Assembly: GCA_012516015.1 (NCBI GenBank)
Contig: JAAYXG010000214.1
Coordinates: 1-8,168, forward strand
Origin: Lysobacteraceae bacterium
GTDB taxonomy: Bacteria; Pseudomonadota; Gammaproteobacteria; Steroidobacterales; Steroidobacteraceae
DNA length: 8,168 nt
Reading direction: 5' to 3'
In this document: piece after piece, positions 7,637 through 8,168 of the stretch
Numbering within the stretch: the stretch's first letter is position 1
Layout of the letters: the number at the start of each line of letters is the position of its first letter
Program-made: the position numbers and the translations under genes
The notes under the pieces: generated by a model
Told to the model about the DNA's origin: nothing
Seen by the model: the letters and a program-made list of their open reading frames with translations, nothing else
The model's database searches: none

Positions 7637-7664
7637 CGTGTAGCGTGTAAGGTGTAACGTGTAG
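7637..7664 (+). repeat. Four tandem 7-bp repeats (SGTGTAR)
   Basis: Four units of the form SGTGTAR follow one another with an exact 7-bp period, differing only at the first (C or G) and last (A or G) base. They are non-coding, 12 nt after the dgt stop, and form most of the left arm of the larger palindrome. The function is not known to me; a mobile-element end, a repeated protein-binding site, or slippage-derived repeat are all possible. Confidence 0.75.
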
Positions 7665-7729
7665 GTCAGAACGCCGTGCACACTGGAGCGGCGCCGTTCT
7701 GACGATACACTTGACACTCTCTACGCTAC
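7640..7729. repeat. Imperfect ~90-bp palindrome in the dgt-hemE spacer
   Basis: The central stem is a perfect 9-bp pair, GTCAGAACG (7665-7673) with CGTTCTGAC (7695-7703). A CCG/CGG pair inside it extends the stem past a small bulge. Outside, the arm 7640-7664 is complementary to 7704-7729 at about 18 of 25 aligned positions, including GTAGCGT at the outer end. The spacer between dgt and hemE is 118 nt and contains no gene that I can support. The element could act as a hairpin in the dgt message or be a small mobile palindromic repeat (MITE- or REP-like). There is no T-tract, so a classical terminator is less likely. Confidence 0.6.
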
Positions 7730-7731
7730 CC

Positions 7732-7735
7732 GAGG
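7732..7735 (+). promoter_or_regulatory. Ribosome binding site of hemE
   Basis: GAGG sits 7 nt before the TTG codon at 7743. It supports the unusual start. Confidence 0.5.
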
Positions 7736-7742
7736 CGAAGCC

Positions 7743-8168
7743 TTGCTCAAGAACGATCTATTGCTCCGCGCGCTGCTGCGACAACGTGTCGAGCGCACCC
7801 CCGTGTGGATGATGCGTCAGGCCGGACGCTATCTGCCGGAGTATCGCGCGACGCGGGCACGCGCCGGCAGCTTTCTGCAGCTGTGCATGACGCCGGAGCT
7901 CGCGTGCGAGGTCACGCTACAGCCGCTCGAGCGTTTTCCGCTCGATGCCGCGATCTTGTTCTCCGACATCCTCACGATTCCCCATGCCCTCGGCCTCGGA
8001 CTTCGGTTCGAAACGGGCGAGGGGCCGAAGATCGAGCGGCCGGTGCGCACTCGGGCAGATGTCGAGCGGCTCGGCGTGCCCGATCCCGACACGGAGCTGC
8101 GCTACGTGCTGGACGCAGTGCGATTGATTCGCCGCGAGCTCGGCGGGCGCGTGCCGTTGATCGGATTC
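7743..8168 (+). CDS. hemE: Uroporphyrinogen decarboxylase HemE (3'-partial, TTG start)
   Basis: HemE decarboxylates the four acetate side chains of uroporphyrinogen III to give coproporphyrinogen III in cytoplasmic heme synthesis; it needs no cofactor. The first 142 residues of an expected 350-360 are present, and the frame runs off the right edge. The N-terminal signature [15 protein letters not shown] is at 20-34; R25 and R29 are the expected substrate-binding arginines. The catalytic aspartate is D75 in ILFSDIL (71-77). [12 protein letters not shown] follows, then [13 protein letters not shown] at the edge. The start is TTG: translation from it gives [13 protein letters not shown], matching the normal HemE N-terminus. 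No in-frame ATG, GTG or TTG occurs between it and the upstream stop (TAG, 7662-7664), and the first ATG codons downstream lie inside the conserved substrate motif. Confidence 0.95.
   Translation, partial: MLKNDLLLRALLRQRVERTPVWMMRQAGRYLPEYRATRARAGSFLQLCMTPELACEVTLQPLERFPLDAAILFSDILTIPHALGLGLRFETGEGPKIERPVRTRADVERLGVPDPDTELRYVLDAVRLIRRELGGRVPLIGF

Noticed and set aside
7637..7664. CRISPR-like array
   Set aside because: The units are 7 bp with no spacers between them; they are simple tandem repeats.
7711..7716. Perfect TTGACA (-35 consensus) upstream of hemE
   Set aside because: No -10-like hexamer stands 16-18 nt downstream; that place is GC-rich and falls on the ribosome site. The hexamer is part of the right arm of the palindrome, so I do not call a promoter.
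6752..7717. Long open frame on the minus strand opposite dgt, starting in the palindromic spacer
   Set aside because: It is antisense to the conserved HD-domain gene, and its first residues come from the repeat itself; no family features are seen.

Overview
The window is a compact, same-strand stretch of housekeeping and surface-machinery genes with a GC-rich composition (about 60% by eye). It contains the type IV pilus alignment operon pilM-N-O-P-Q, the shikimate genes aroK and aroB, the dNTP triphosphohydrolase gene dgt, and the start of hemE. The pilMNOPQ-aroK-aroB order and the protein sequences (for example the INLLPWR motif of PilN and an AroK very similar to the enterobacterial one) point to a gammaproteobacterium. 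The GC level and the dgt/hemE neighbours would suit a Xanthomonadales, Nevskiales or Steroidobacter-like lineage, but the lineage is inference and was not checked against a database.

Region 1 (1-4739) is the pil operon. PilM (5'-truncated by the window edge) is a cytoplasmic actin-like protein that binds the PilN N-terminus. PilN and PilO are bitopic inner-membrane proteins that pair through coiled coils and ferredoxin-like periplasmic domains. PilP is a lipoprotein that links PilN/PilO to the N0 domain of PilQ, the outer-membrane secretin through which the pilus passes. pilM/pilN are 1 nt apart, pilN/pilO overlap by 3 nt, and pilP and pilQ follow after gaps of 41 and 19 nt.

Region 2 (4740-6439) starts with a strong perfect hairpin, a probable terminator, followed by aroK and aroB, which overlap by one base. 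They encode shikimate kinase and 3-dehydroquinate synthase. aroK has no visible Shine-Dalgarno sequence, and a TATAGT hexamer lies just upstream, so an internal promoter giving a nearly leaderless message is possible.

Region 3 (6440-8168) holds dgt, 27 nt after aroB, then a 118-nt intergenic spacer, then hemE, which starts at TTG and runs off the right edge (142 residues visible). The spacer holds the only sequence the genes do not explain: four exact-period 7-bp tandem repeats of the form SGTGTAR, which form one arm of an imperfect palindrome of about 90 bp around a clean 9-bp stem.

I found no evidence of a new defence, mobile or biosynthetic system. The best candidates for follow-up are the palindromic element upstream of hemE and the terminator/-10 arrangement at aroK.
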